This document shows positions 41,647 to 55,655 of a DNA stretch of 64,000 nucleotides, piece by piece. The stretch's first letter is position 1. Every line of letters starts with the position of its first letter. The position numbers and the translations under genes were made by a program. The notes under the pieces were generated by a model that did not search any database, was not told the DNA's origin, and saw nothing but the letters and a program-made list of their open reading frames with translations. The DNA is from Larimichthys crocea (lineage: Eukaryota > Chordata > Actinopteri > Sciaenidae), in contig NC_040022.1 of assembly GCF_000972845.2 (NCBI RefSeq), positions 18,716,713 to 18,780,712 on the forward strand, read 5' to 3'.

Positions 41647-43124
41647 TAGAAATCTACAACAAACTTAGAAACAAAATTAAGGTTTGAAAAGTTTTGAAAA
41701 TGTACTTGATTCGAAATATTCCATCTGTGTTCTTGCACTCATATGCCACGTGAATAATATGCCGCAGCTGAATTGCTTTCATCTAAAAATGGGACACTTT
41801 ATGACACTCAAGTGTGATGAAGGGAAAGACATTTGCAAAGTGGAGAGGCCGGGCATCGATAAGACCTTGATCTTTCCCAAGAGTGTACAGTATGTCAAAC
41901 CAGGACAGATGACTGTATTTCGTTTCTTTAGATATGCTTTTTAATAATGTAGGCTTGGTGTTATTATATGCTTCTATCCCACTTTTGATCAAATACACTC
42001 ATTCATTCGTTAAAAGATTTAAAAAAAAGTTTCATCTGAGCATGTCAGCTTGGAAAAAAAAACGCTCACTCATGCCAAGTTATGTGCAAGAGTGCAGTGA
42101 TTGGCCCAAACAAGCTGAGTGTGGTGTATATGTTTTTAGCAATATAATAAATGGTGTGGTTACACCCAGAGTGGTGCAGAAGAACATTTGTCGACCACTA
42201 CAACATGATTGCAGTGCTTTGCTGCTTTGGGCTTGCAGTTGTGCAGATGGTGTCGCTGCACTAATGACTCCTGCAGGGTGGCTGCTTGTGCACTGAATGC
42301 AAAACAATAAGGAAAATGTTATATGTAACCTGTTGGGTATAAATGAGCACATCTTGCCTCAAACATGATTCCAATTACATATATTCATATATGCAATATT
42401 CACATAGGCTCCATTTGAAGCTCTTCTTGGTTCCATTAGCAAGCCATGTATGCAGACTATTATGGAGCTACTGTATAATGGAGTCAGTGGACAAATGGGA
42501 CCAATCATATACAGTAGACATGTTGTCTAGGTATTGAACTGGTGACTTGAAATATGTAATAATTACTGTCAGAATATAGTAGGTTCTACATTTTGGGGTC
42601 ATATATTTGAAACCTGTATGTATTTGTAGTACAACAACCCAATTACTGCTGAGCAGACATCACTATACCCAGAGCTAAATCTATAGAATATGCCTCACTT
42701 CTAGCCTGGAGACTTTTTCTCTGCAACTGCAAGTCTCATAAGCCCCCATCATTCACAAATTGGATGAAAGAAGTGCTATCCTTAATTCTGTTAGAAAACC
42801 TCAGATATAATAAATGTAAGTCCCATCAGAAATTTTGTGACGCTTGGTGCTTCTTCATAGAATTCACTCTTATTTTAGGTTTATACTGTAGTAAATCTCT
42901 TCCCTCTCAAATAACTACCTTTTTTTAATTTAATTAGTACCAAACAGAGCATACTTTAATAACCTGAGTTTAATAACTCAAATAACTTTTTATGTTTGTG
43001 TGTATATTGATTGAAAAACTTGTACATAAAGTTTAAAAAATGGTAACTTGCATGAGGTCAGTTACAGTGTTTGCTTAGCCATTTTACAGTAGTTCGAAAT
43101 GGTAAACTGCTGAACTGCACTTGG

Positions 43125-43262
43125 GAAAGCACGGTGGTGCACCGCTTAGCACTGCCACCTCACACCAAGAAGGTTCCTGGTACCTGGGCCTTTCTTTGCA
43201 TGTTCTCCCTGTGTCAGCTTGGGTTTATAGGTTAACTGATTACCCTAAATGTTTGTCTCCCT
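43125..43262 (+). mobile_element. Fish SINE-like repeat (GCACGGTGGTGCA family)
   Basis: Begins GCACGGTGGTGCACCGCTTA and contains GCACTGCCACCTCACA, GGGCCTTTCTTTGCATGTTC and TCCCTGTGTCAGCTTGGG, the familiar order of a very common fish interspersed repeat. It is shortened and ends in a TA/TG microsatellite. Family name not assigned. Confidence 0.7.
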
Positions 43263-43265
43263 GTG

Positions 43266-43313
<48 letters not shown>
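43263..43313. repeat. (TA)n(TG)n microsatellite
   Basis: Short TA run followed by about 18 GT units, at the end of the SINE-like copy. Confidence 0.95.
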
Positions 43314-43315
<2 letters not shown>

Positions 43316-44099
43316 TTGAATATTACCTTGCAAAGATCTGATCTATTTCAATAGAAATAAGCCTGAATCATATGACCAGACCAAGAGGAAATAAAAAAAA
43401 GTCCTTTGTTAGCATTTGCATTAGTTGGTTTCTTATCTGTTCTAATTTCAAATGAATGCACAGTGTGCTGATATGAATGATTACATCTGTTAAAACACTG
43501 TACATTTCAAATGGTTCCCACAGGTTTGGCTGGTTCATAGCTGATCAGGCGTGGGATCTCCCTCATTAGACATTACAAGAAGGTTGTGCGCTTCCAGGAA
43601 ATGAGCTCCACTTTTGGCTGATGTGTCTGAGAAGCAGACAGCGCAGCGGAGACTGTACACAGCAACATGGCTGCATACCGGTGACATCATTTCCCTGTGA
43701 GTGAGTCACACAGGTGCTCCCTCCGAAGAAGAAAGGCGCTCTTGCATTTCTGTGCAAATTCTCACTTCACAGCGTGAAGCCAACAGGGGAATGTACAGGA
43801 AAGCACAACAAATGTTTGCTCTGGTTTAATGTGAAATGGCTTTGATATCGGAAATGACTCATACATCACTCACACATATACAGAATATGTTGACTCTTGT
43901 ACTGAAACAACAAGATCAGATTTAGGAACTTACCTTTCTTCATTTCTGTTGTTCGAACCTATTATTGAACCTTAATAGCATCAGCTTATTTCATGATAGT
44001 GTCAGATAAGCTAGTTACTTACAGTAATTGATAGAAGAAGAAAAATAGAAGTAGAAATAGAAGAAGATGGTTAAGATAAGACAAATTTAAACATAATTC

Positions 44100-44275
44100 A
44101 TTTTCCAAAACAGCTTACACCCTGGGAGAGGTTACCAGTTCATCACAGGGCTGACACATAGAGACAGACGACCATTCACACCTATTGTGGTCCAGGGGAC
44201 CATGCAAACTCACACAGAACAAAGGCATAGAAGGCCTGAGGTACTGTATCTACTAACCTCTACACCACTGTGCCA
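44100..44275 (-). mobile_element. Fish SINE-like repeat, 3' half, inverted
   Basis: Reverse complemented it reads GAGTTTGCATGGTCCCCTGG, GGTGTGAATGGTCGTCTGTC, TCTATGTGTCAGCCCTGTGA and GGGTGTAAGC. This is the second half of the repeat family whose first half is at 43125-43262, placed in the opposite direction about 900 bases away. Confidence 0.65.
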
Positions 44276-45412
44276 TTTATGGGGGAAATATTGAATTGTT
44301 GACATCATTGTATCTTAAAAATGTATTACAACCAGACAGTATGAGAAGTTTAAACATCAAAATTGGTTACTCATGGGCTTCTTGCACCTTCAATGAAGGG
44401 TCACAACTAGGTACGGCTTTATTATAAGATGCCACCTGCCAAAAACCCTGCGAAACACTGTCTTACTGTATGTGGTTAAAAAGACAAAACAAGCAATTTG
44501 ATTACATCTTGGGCATTTGTGCCTATTTTTTGACATTTTATTGCCCCAACAATTAATTGATTAACCAAGAAAATTATCGTCATCTGTCAGCCATAATTTA
44601 AACGCTAATATGGGGCAATATGTGAGCTATCATCAGAGGCCATCTATTTCTAATGAATACAGCACAGCAGGTATTTGTTCTCATATGAGCCTTGCATAAG
44701 ATGCTTTGACAGGCTAAACAGGCTCAATGCTGCCACCTGATGACATGTTCAGGAATTAAATACAACTAAAAGATGAACATCATCAAAACACATGTAAAAA
44801 CCAAGTTGGATGTTCTTATGAGTAATCCAGTTTTCATGAGTATGAATTGCAGCTGTGGAACTGATATTTTCCTGAGTTGGGAGATTGGATGGTGTCTGTT
44901 AACACATAAGATGCAGCGTCTATACTTAGCCTGTGAGCCAGGAGCTTAGGCAGATTGGGCTTTTCTGCCTGCAGTTGCAAAATGCTAACTCCATCCTGAT
45001 TACCATACCCGCCGCTGGAAAGATCGTTTTTCACATTTTATTTTTCTCTTGTGCCAGTATGGTGTTTCAAATCAAAATGGACCACCCCGCCTACTCTCGT
45101 GAGCAAATTGGCTCTGCTACTGAATCTTACTTCCATTTCAAATGAGAATCAAATGCAAGTCAGATTCCAGCACTCTGCCTCCCTATGAATATTATTACAT
45201 CTGTTTTTCGCATATACTGTTTCACATTTTTCAAAACATTTATGTTTCAATGTGATTTTAAATTTGGGTTGTTATCAATTTCGAGTTTGTTTTTCTTCCT
45301 TAAAATATTCTGTAGCATTCCTTTAGTTTAAATGTGGTCCTGCGATCCAGACCCAACAATTTCTGCTGGGATAGAGCAGAGTTAAGGTGATTGTGCCAAG
45401 ACGAGGGCTGTA

Positions 45413-45416
<4 letters not shown>

Positions 45417-45462
<46 letters not shown>
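45417..45462. repeat. Homopolymer run of 46 T
   Basis: Uninterrupted T run. It could be the poly(A) tail of a minus-strand retrocopy, but the DNA to its right shows no recognisable gene or SINE body. Confidence 0.9.
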
Positions 45463-45464
<2 letters not shown>

Positions 45465-48400
45465 AATGCATTGTTCCTTTCTGCGGACACCCTGAGTGAT
45501 GTGGTTGTAAAGGGGCCTGGACAGAGTTCTTTATCATAGGTCTATGAGACTTTCAGAGTCTCTCCAGTAATCAGGTCCACATGCCGATAGTGATGGATTC
45601 TACTCTGCAGCTACTCTGCCCCAGACAACACACACATACAAATCAGAATTTACATGCCCGAGTCTTTCTTGATCAATAAACATTTACTCCTGAGGAGAGA
45701 CTGCATCTGCAAGCCTGTCTTTGTAATCAAATCAAATGTTTGTATTGATATATGAGAAAATGCATAAATAGGATGACCCCAGTAGATATTTTCTGTCAAA
45801 GCACATAAACAGCAAGTATTGTTTTTAATTTTAGCCCGGAGTCACGAATAGATTGCTATTACTGACAGACACCGAGCAAATGTAGGTAGACACGGAGCCG
45901 CTACAGCTGCCAAAATGATAAGGATGCTAATGACATAGCCGTAAAATACAGAGATCATTTTAATCAATTAGCTGAAAGCATATGCATCGCTGATTAAGCC
46001 AGAGAGGAAAGCAACAAATGTGTGCGCTCCTCAGGTTGGGTGAGGAGGAAGTCGCCCTGTTTCGGCCATGACAGATGTTGGAACATGCCTGGATGCTGTT
46101 GGACTGCTAAAACTTTGCAGACAGACGCTTGTGATTTCACATTCAACCACAGTGCAGCTCCAAAGCAAGAAATGTAATACACGTTTGATTGCCAGGCTAT
46201 AAGAGAACAGACTCATGCTGTGACACAGATTGGAGTTCGAATGTGAAGAGCCTTTCTGCAAGACCAGCACAATCCTCTGCTGTCTTGTTTTATATCAGTG
46301 AAATATATATATTTTTTTATAAAGTAATATTAACATATTCATCCCATGCCACTCTTCCTAGAATAATCGCTTTAACACTGAGGTGAATGGATTTCAGCCA
46401 GAAATTGACTTTATGATTATTTTTCTGTATTTTTTCCTGTCATTATTATTTTAGGTATGAATACTAATGTCTGTCAATTTAGCCTCCACCAATACAAAAA
46501 CTTTTTTTTTTTATGAATACTAATCCCTCACTCACTAAAAAGTTCTTGCATAATTCTGAGTGCTCCTGCTTCTCAGTGGATCTGTTTGACCGATGCTGCT
46601 ATCTCACCCCTGCAGCCCGGGGGAAAGTAGATACTGTATCATATCATGCCTAAAAGACGGGAGATTTTTTAGATTCACTTACTCCCCTCTGTATGGAGGT
46701 TAGAGGTCAGAGTCAGATACAGGCCAGTAGTCCTGAAGCTGGTGGGGATTCAGCGTCAACCTCAAGGACATTTTGTTTCTCTGATATTAAGGTTAGTAAA
46801 CTTGGTTTCATGTTCCACCCTGTTGCCCAAAAGTCACCTCTGGAACATTTCTAGCAATATTTTGGATTCATTATTGATAAGAACAGTTTGCTTGTTTGTC
46901 CTAAACAACATAATACAAAACAGATCATGTTTGTGCACATTCCCATAGCACTGTTGTGTCCATTTTAAATTAATTGAACAATATGTCTGTTCACAAAGCT
47001 CTCTCTGCGGCTCCTGATCTTTCCTTCGCCATGAAGGAGAAAGTGCGTCACGTTCATCCCACTGCATGCCATTGTATCTCTAATTACAGAGGGGGTACAT
47101 TCTCATATTTTCATCACTATTTATGGTAAATCATGAAAAACTGCCACAGTGCCACCTGCTTTCTCTCCTCCCTCCGTCTCCTTTTTTCTCTCAGAATTAT
47201 TGTGAAAGTTTGAATGTTTCATGACTCATCATTGAGGATGCTCTCCCTCCCTTCCTCTCCCTTTCCCTCTCTGTCTCTCATCCTGTCTCCAATAGCCTGA
47301 CAATCGGAGAGTTCAGTCCCTTGCTTTCACTCCGTATGAGGCAAGTCTAATTAGAGTGAATTATTTGGCTGATGGTCTGTGAAACATATTGCGCCAATTA
47401 TCAGTGTACTATAAACAGACTGTTATCTGTGAAATCCCTTTGCCTGGAAGCGTACGAGGATGGAAGCGTGATTATTATGCAAAGAAACCAGGTCACAGAT
47501 AAAACTATCCATCGGTCAAACTGAAGACACCTACCGGGGGCTTTTGATTCTGAGCAGGGTGTTTTGTCCTAACATGAGGAATGTCTCAGTTGGAGGTAAA
47601 TCACATCATTAGTCTCAATACTACTGAAGTGCTCCTGTTAAAACATTAAGGGATAAACATTTTTTTTGTATCTAACAGACAGTCTGCAAATGTTATGTTA
47701 GGTTTAATCACTTAAATGTTCTATCATTTATGTAATAATTTAATTAAAATTGTATTTGTTTTAGTAATGAACATCGTCCACATTAATCATCTTTCATTGA
47801 AGGATAAAATTTGTCACTCAGCAGCCAGTGCTGAACAAATTTCTCTACTGTTAATACAGATATGGCTGGATACAGTGTATTTACTGGAAATACAGCACCA
47901 CTAGCACATCTGTACTACTGTGGAGTACTTCCCCACTGTGTAAAAGCTGCTTGGAGGCTATTAGAGTGTAGACTAACATTAGCATCTCTGTCCAGCTTTA
48001 TATTGAAGTTTCCGTTGCAGCAACATTGCCTCAGATAGAGTTACACTGTAGTCCTCATTCTAAAAAGCTTGTTTTCTTGTGAAAACATACTTAAACACAA
48101 ACAGACATGCATGCAAAGCAGTACAAAATTAAAACGAAACAAAAAAAGACTAGTGCCACACTGCAATACAGAAATTTATTTTTTTCTATTTTTCTTCTTC
48201 TAGATCATAAATTGGTGAGGATAGTGACTTTCTGCCTTAGGCATTCATGTTAAGACCAATGCTAGGGTTCTCAGTTTAAAATAAGGCAGCTGGAAAAATC
48301 AAAAAGTCAGTCATAGACAACGTTTTCAACCGACTCATGGAGCTAATCTGAGCAAAAATCTCCATCTAGAAATGAGCTGCTTTTGCCTACAACTACCTGA

Positions 48401-48572
48401 AAGAATACGTGTGGAAAATCTGCTATTGTTATCATTGTAAAATGCATAGCAACTACAGGGGGGTTAACTAGAGATAGGATTCAACTTAAGAAAACAACAT
48501 CATCATTAGCGTCCACCACTTCTTCACTGATTTAAACTGTGAATCAAAACAGAAAACTGTACTTAAAATGTA

Positions 48573-48658
48573 CATTTTAGCGTGGAATTTCACTTCAGTG
48601 TGGGTTAAATAAAAGCATTTTAGCGTGGAATTTCACTTCAGTGTGGGTTAAATAAAAG
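48573..48658. repeat. Two perfect tandem copies of a 43-bp unit
   Basis: The unit begins CATTTTAGCGTGGAATTTCA and ends GGGTTAAATAAAAG; copies at 48573-48615 and 48616-48658 are identical. Confidence 0.95.
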
Positions 48659-51600
48659 TGAATACTTGAAGATGCTACGTGCAAGATTATTTGTAAGCAT
48701 TGATCGCATACATTTCAACATGAGCTAGCTAAAATAGCAAATACTGTTTTGTGTGAATAATGTCAGATAATTCATCCGGACAAATTATCTGTCTTGCAAA
48801 TTGGTTGGTTTGCAGATTTATTTATTTTTTTAGCTGGTGTTGGTGTATAAGGTGTATAATTAACTTATGATTACGTTCTACTAGCCAGGGGCAATGCAAG
48901 GCAGAAGTCAACTAGCTAACTGTAACTGACGCTAAGCTGCAGTCAATCTCGAACTGTCTAGTGATGGTATAGCCTCTAGGGGCAAAGGACAATGTTTCTG
49001 GCCTTCCAGTGTAGCCAGTGAATATCTGGAAAATAGATTTTTTCTGTAGTCCAATTAGAAACTTGATATGCAAGAATGATGAGAAAGAAAGATTACTGCT
49101 GATCTCTATAAACAGATATCTGTATATGAATGAAACCTTTAAAAAATAATAACGATAAAAAGCTAAATCATCATCAGACAATAGCTAAATAGGAAGGGTT
49201 CCAAGATTACACTCAGGTCAGTGCGTTCTTTTTTGCTCTCCATACGGACTGTTGCAACCAATGCCCACTCAAACATGACTGGTCAAAACTACTCAGACTA
49301 CCAATGGAAATCAGAACACTTCCGGTGCCAAGATCTTGGTCCCTCTGCCACAGATTTTGCATTCATATGCAGATATCTGTTTACAGAAGCTGAGGTTGGC
49401 CGGCAGACCGTGGCCTGGCTGCATGGCGTGGGTCTGGGCATCAGTTGCTTTATGGTATTGGCTGATGGGGTGATTTACAAAAGGCAGCTGGTTAGTATCA
49501 TGGAGCCAATGGTCCAAACAAAACATAGGAACATTACACATACCAATGTTATTAGAAATATGATTGGAATTTTAGTATTCAGTTTTATCTATGTCACTTT
49601 TGGCCAATGCTCAGGATACTGACTGCAATTCACTGAACACCCAAAGGTGCAATTATTAACATGGGTTTTCTGAATGCTACACAGAGAACCTTTAAACCTT
49701 TTTAACTCCTTAGTAATGTGGAGTTTGTAAACCTTGTACGATTATAGATGGTAAACTTAACTGGAAACTTAGTCCTCTTATAATATTTAATAATAGCTAA
49801 CACAGAGTGCCTCATTTACACTGCAGTTTTCGGCATGGTCAGCCCACTATACAATATTAAATCTTATTAGTTATTCTGAATACCTTGTGCTCTACTTAAA
49901 AAATCATTTGGGTCTCATTAGAGTGTTTTTAATGAATAAAGAAACAGCTTCATGTGCTCTGGTAGTGACCTGTGATGGTTAATAACATGATTAGAATCAC
50001 CCGCCATCAAAGTGTAGGCTGATCCTGGCTGATTACCATGAATGTAAACAAAGCAGTTCGGGAAACTAATTAACAACAAACCAAATGTGACTTGTTTACA
50101 GTGTGATTTTTATCTTAATTAAATTGCACATAAAGAAAATACCTGCACACACTATGTAGTTTCTTTTCATGTAATCATACAATAAGTAAAACAAAGCCAG
50201 TGGACATGGTCGCACATTTATGGATTCATCTCCTCATTATATCATACTGACCCCTTTGACTGTGAGTGTTCTGGGAAAAGTGTCATTATGCTTTATGACT
50301 TCTGACATTTCAATAAAAAAATCTGTTGGATTACCATGGTTACCATGTGTACATATCAGCAGCCTTGTCAAGTAATAATACATTATATAGCACATTTGCA
50401 TTACAGGAATTAAACAGTCACTGACCAGACACTAATTATTTAAAGCAGTAATTTCCAGAAATATGACAAGACACAGAGTATGCAGCCCTGTCATTTACTG
50501 TAAGACATGCTAGATATAGAAATGAGCTGTTCAGTTTTGTTTTGGTGGCTCATGCAAATTACTTGTTCTTGCAGTCTGACAAAAATCTAAAAATAGACCA
50601 AGTGTTGACTGCTAAATTAAAGAAAGGTTAACAAAGTTCAACAGATAATGATGTGTCTGTTTATTTGTGCCACGACAGGAAAAGCAACTTCCTGTTTGTG
50701 TACTATCCACCACTTCTCACACAGTTTACTCTGCCATTTGGTGCAGCTTCGTATCATGTAATATGCATTTAAAGTATGATGATGTACCAGATTTCATAAA
50801 ACGAAAAAATAAATGTTTTTACAGCTGCAGCAGAGCTGAATATGATAGAAATGAGTCCTCTCGTGTGGTGTTGCGGTCAGCCACGGTTGCCTAGAGGTTA
50901 TGAGGTTTATAAAATAGGAGTGGGGTGATTTGGATATCTGTATCAACTGAGAACATGAGTGAGGAAAGTTAACTAATAAGACTCTCATGTTCTTTGACAA
51001 CTAGTGTTGAAGGTAAAGTGCCCTTAAGTGAGTGACATTTTATCCAACTGCCACTGCAGCATGGTTGTCAGTCTTCAGTTAATATACTGTATTGGACATT
51101 TACTACATTTGAAAGACACAGAGACAATATATTAGGTGCAATTCACTGCAATAACTATCAAATATAAATAATTTCACAGTATTATTTCATGTCCAAAATG
51201 GCCCAGTACCAGACCCTTTCAAATTATATTAAGGCGTAAAGTACATACAGCATATCACACAGGTGTCATGAACAAAGATGTAGATTCTTTGTTCATTTTT
51301 AGATTTGCTGGGAACCAGAAGATGCAGGAACTACCACGCTTCAAAACAGTTCTATAGAAATCTGTGAGTGACATCACAGACACAACATCCATTCTTCATT
51401 CTGTCTGTGATTTTATATTTTAATGCATGTTGGGGACCAGCAGCAGCAGCTATAGAAATATATCAAATATATTTTGTAATATGTCACAGATGTAGTCATT
51501 GTTTTCACACTGTATCATTTAAATGTTGTTGTATTGTGCTTTGTACCTGGAACAGCATATTGTACCTGGTGATTCATAGCCATAGCCTACACATGAGGGG

Positions 51601-52277
51601 TTAAAGGACAGCTGGCAAATTGTATTATTCACACCCACATGCTCAGAATACTCAACTACATTTACTTTATACTGTACGTGTGCACAAAGGTCATGAACAG
51701 GGATAGAAGTTCATACAGACTTAAATAAATGGATTTTCTTCTTGTATTCACATGGATTTTCTGTGCGTAGGTGCTGCAGTTTTCTCCCACATATCAAAGT
51801 CATGCAAGTCAGGAACTGTAAACTTAAGATTTGCAAAGTGATGGTTTATCTGTACGTGTGTGTTAACTATCGACCTGTCAGGATCACTCTGCTTCAGACT
51901 GCTATCTCAATGGATTGATATCCAGAGGAGGAAATGACCTGACTTGCATGATCTTCTAGCACCATCATGAGGTTGACAGTTTTTGTTAAATGTCTTGACA
52001 ACATCTGACAGATATTTATCGTACAGAGAGGATAATTCCTAAAGACTTCAGTTAAACCTTGACCTTTCATTTGAACTTAGAAGATCAGAATTATCCTGCC
52101 AAATATCTCACACACTTGACAGACTGGCTGATGGTGCCCACACAATTTGTAGTTTTGAGTTAAACATCTCACCAAATATTGGATGGATTTCCATGACATT
52201 CATTATACATATTCATGTATAATCAATTGAAAATAATAATAATTGTGTTTTCATTGCATAACATGACACCTTTTTAT

Positions 52278-52386
52278 CTACAGTGAGAGCGGGTCCTCTT
52301 CCATGGAGTCGGCCATGCTGGACTTCCATGTTTCTACAGTAGCCCAGAGCAGACAAACCAAACAGTGATCTAGATATGGCCTTTTG

Positions 52387-52417
<31 letters not shown>

Positions 52418-52523
52418 GCTTACATGCTTGAAAGGAGAGGGTGAGACATGGAGGAGTATTCAGTTGGTTGCAGTCTGCAACTTCACTGCTAGGTGCCACT
52501 ACCTTTTACACACTGGACCTTTA
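52278..52523. mobile_element. Dispersed repeat, copy 1 (related to 59232-59440)
   Basis: Shares with 59232-59440 the ordered words TCCTCTTCCATGGAGTCGGC / TTCTCTTCCACAGAGTCCGC, CATGTTTCTACAGTAG / CATGTTTTTACAGTAG, GACAAACCAAACA / GACAAACTAAGCA and AGGTGCCACTA. It ends ACACACTGGACCTTTAA. A (TTTTG)6 microsatellite has expanded inside at 52382-52417. Confidence 0.7.
52382..52417. repeat. (TTTTG)n microsatellite
   Basis: Six to seven TTTTG units within the dispersed repeat copy. Confidence 0.9.
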
Positions 52524-55500
52524 ATACTTTTGTTTATAGCCAAGTACCTGTAAAACTGACATATCCATCATCCTAAACAGTGCTCTTTCGTGTTTGCAGT
52601 AATATAATCCTCAAAATTCTTTCTTAAAGGCAAATAAGTGACAAAGGTTAGTTGTTTCAGAGTTTAGACACTGCCTGTCCAGGCATCATTTGTTAGTCTA
52701 TCCAAGAAAAGACAAGACAAGACAGTTGGACATTTGATTTATGTCTGCAGCTGCTGGACCACAAACCTGTTGGTGAATGATGGCTCTCCTTTCTGTTTAT
52801 CAGGTTACATTTCAAATGAGAAAAGCATCTATGCAAATAATCCCCATAACCATGCATCTCATATCGTGCCCTTGTTAAGATATATCATCACAACATCATC
52901 CCTGTGGTGTGAGGAGTGGTGTTTTGCCCTAATTAACCCACTTAGATTTTATCCCAAGCCAAGATTAAACGATACCTTTCATTCTGTGCCAGCAGTCAGA
53001 GTCATTTGTCTTCAGGACACAATCTTCTCTGTTTTAAGTCAAGGGTAAAAGAACAACACTCTGGGTGGTTTACCCATTGTATAAGTCAGAGCCTGGCCAA
53101 CTGAGCCGACACAGGACAGAAACGCATCAGAGCACACTTATGAAATGATGACTTGTGCATCACTCAGCCAGTTTCTTTCTTCTTTCTTTGTTTCTCTGTC
53201 TGTGTGCGTGGCGGGAGTGCAGGAAGAGGGGCCCACCATTTGACGTGATTTACTTTCAACGGAGAAAACCACTATCACAGAAAACAGGAAATGAGATAAG
53301 TGAGGCATTCTTCTTCACTTCAAAAAGTCCATCTTTGGTATTCTTGTGAGCCCACGAGGGACCTGTTGAGGTACCTCCCTCCTAATATTCAGGGGGATTA
53401 ACTCTGGGTGTGATAGAGGACACCCTTGCTTTCCCACATTCCTGTTATAAGAACTAATTAACGGGCAGGAAAAACATTCAGCCTCGAATACTCATTCTAT
53501 TCAATTCAAAAGACTTGCTGAGACCACTCATCCTGAAAATGTCAGTTTGTGCCCAATAGATTTTTTGGCAAAGTGAATTAGCCAGTACTTCAAACTGTGT
53601 GTCAGTCAAGCACTTGAGTAATGAATAAGTAATTCAGGTGTTTGCTATCTAAAGGAGGAATAGATCAATTGTAGAGATGTTCAAAATGCAGCCATATCAC
53701 TCTCTGACAGAAGAAGGGAGAACGATCAATAGATCAGCTTGAAACCTGAATCAGAATGTGATGTGTTTTTTTTACAGCCAGTACTTTCTGACAGCTGATA
53801 AACAAGACACGTTTTGCATGCAGTCAGTAATGTTTGCTGCACTGTTTGACTCAGTCAGACTGATTTAACAATTAGCTTTTCACCCCGCACTGAAGGCTAT
53901 ACTTAGAGCTTGACAGCTTTTGACCACACACTTATACAAATTAAAGCAATCCAGATATCTAGTTAAGCTTTCAACAAACTGTAATGAATCTTTCCTGCTG
54001 TTTTCCAGAGTTGTCCATCTTCTATCACGCATGTCTGTTTTAGATTCTACTCACAGAGGCAAGGGTAGACAACAAGGCGAGGCTGATCCTCTGTAAGTTA
54101 ACTTATTTAGAATCAGCCTTGGAGTCTAAACAACAACAGATATAAAGTTTCCGTATCAAACCTTACCATGCGTGGGTTTCTCTACAGAGAGATATGTCTG
54201 TGCTTCAAGCAGCCTCTAAAGTAATTTATTTTATTTATGTGAAAATGGAGTGCTGTTTTGATGTAAGGCATTACAAAAGAACTGTAATATAGAAAATGAT
54301 AAAAACAGATGCGTGGGAGCTGTACATATACAGTATCTGTAATGTTATGAGTGCAACTTTAGAATAATTAGTGCCAAGCCTAAAAGGCTTTATTTCATAA
54401 AAAAGATAAATGTGGGATTATTGTCTTACTCTTAAGAAAATTGGGAAATCCAACACTGTTTTAAAATTCCTTAAAGGTCAAATGTGTCATTGTCATGCAG
54501 CATTATTTGTGTACAGATTTATTGGAATGAAGAGATATTCAATTAATCAGAAGATTATTAATTGAGCTTTTCTAATACAAGGCCTGTCATTATATGACAG
54601 AGAGAATTTATGATGTGTTGTACAGCAGCTAAAAATAGTTTGATTAATAAAGTATAGGACTATTACACTACATATCACTGAAGTTGGCCCAAAACAGTAT
54701 TTTGAATTACAATGAATTCTAATTGTGTTAAGTTTCTAAAACTTTTATCAAAGTCACCCTCCTCAATGACATTTTTCACCATAAAATTCTCAAATTAAGT
54801 TAAGAATTTATCAGTAATGGTAATTTTCTTTCTGAAAGAGCTTTCTCACTGAGACAAAACTGCTTAATTGAATTTAAATGTGCAATAAATCATATTTCTG
54901 GCCACTTGGAGAAACATGTAAATACTAGGCTGCCATATCATCTCCCTATAAGTTCATATGGCAAACCAGATACACGGTAACGTTGAGAGCTAGTGACAGC
55001 TAGGTGCGGAATGAGAGAGCTACTGCCCGAGCCTTTATACATAGTGTATACACTCTAGGTAGAGCAGGTAGTGTACAGTGGGTGTCAAGCTTTTTTGCTA
55101 AAAACATCTGCCTGCTATCAAAATGATGCTGATGAGACACTGAGTCAACACAGTAAAGTTCTGTGCCATTAAATCTAAGCAATGAGCTGAAAGACACTAA
55201 AACGCGTTGTAGACCTGAGGGGAACTGCAGATTTGGGTTATAATTCTCTCTGGGTTTGTCACTACATGGTTACTCATTCACATTACACAGTCATTTGATT
55301 CATTGTTTAAATGAAAATATTACATGGTGCAGTTTGAAATGCAAATGAGCAAAATTAGGCCAAGAAATGAATGTTGATTATCAGGTTGTATTGTGTTTGT
55401 GTACAAAGTTTGTTTATTAAAGTAAGTGGTTATTAAATTTTTATTCTGCCAACCCCTCTGTCCGCTCTAGTGTCCTTTGAAGAGAAATAGTTGAAATTGG

Positions 55501-55655
55501 TATGATTTGAACTAAAATAATGTAATGTATCACTAAAAAACTAAGCTAAACTTAAACAAATTAATGTTCCTGTGGATTTTGGTTTCCATCGAGCTTTTAG
55601 TTGATCTTGTGTAAAATATGATCTGTGTGCTGAAGGATTTTTTAAAAAAAGGAAG

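Noticed and set aside
41346..41738. A 130-codon minus-strand frame
   Set aside because: Passes through a CA/CG microsatellite (Val-Cys-Arg repeats) and has no family features.
49221..49622. A 133-codon plus-strand frame, one of the longest outside known exons
   Set aside because: No recognisable domain, no splice-linked neighbours, ordinary composition; probably chance or an old unclassified repeat.
52734..53048. A 104-codon frame in the gene-poor region
   Set aside because: No domain or splice context; looks like chance.
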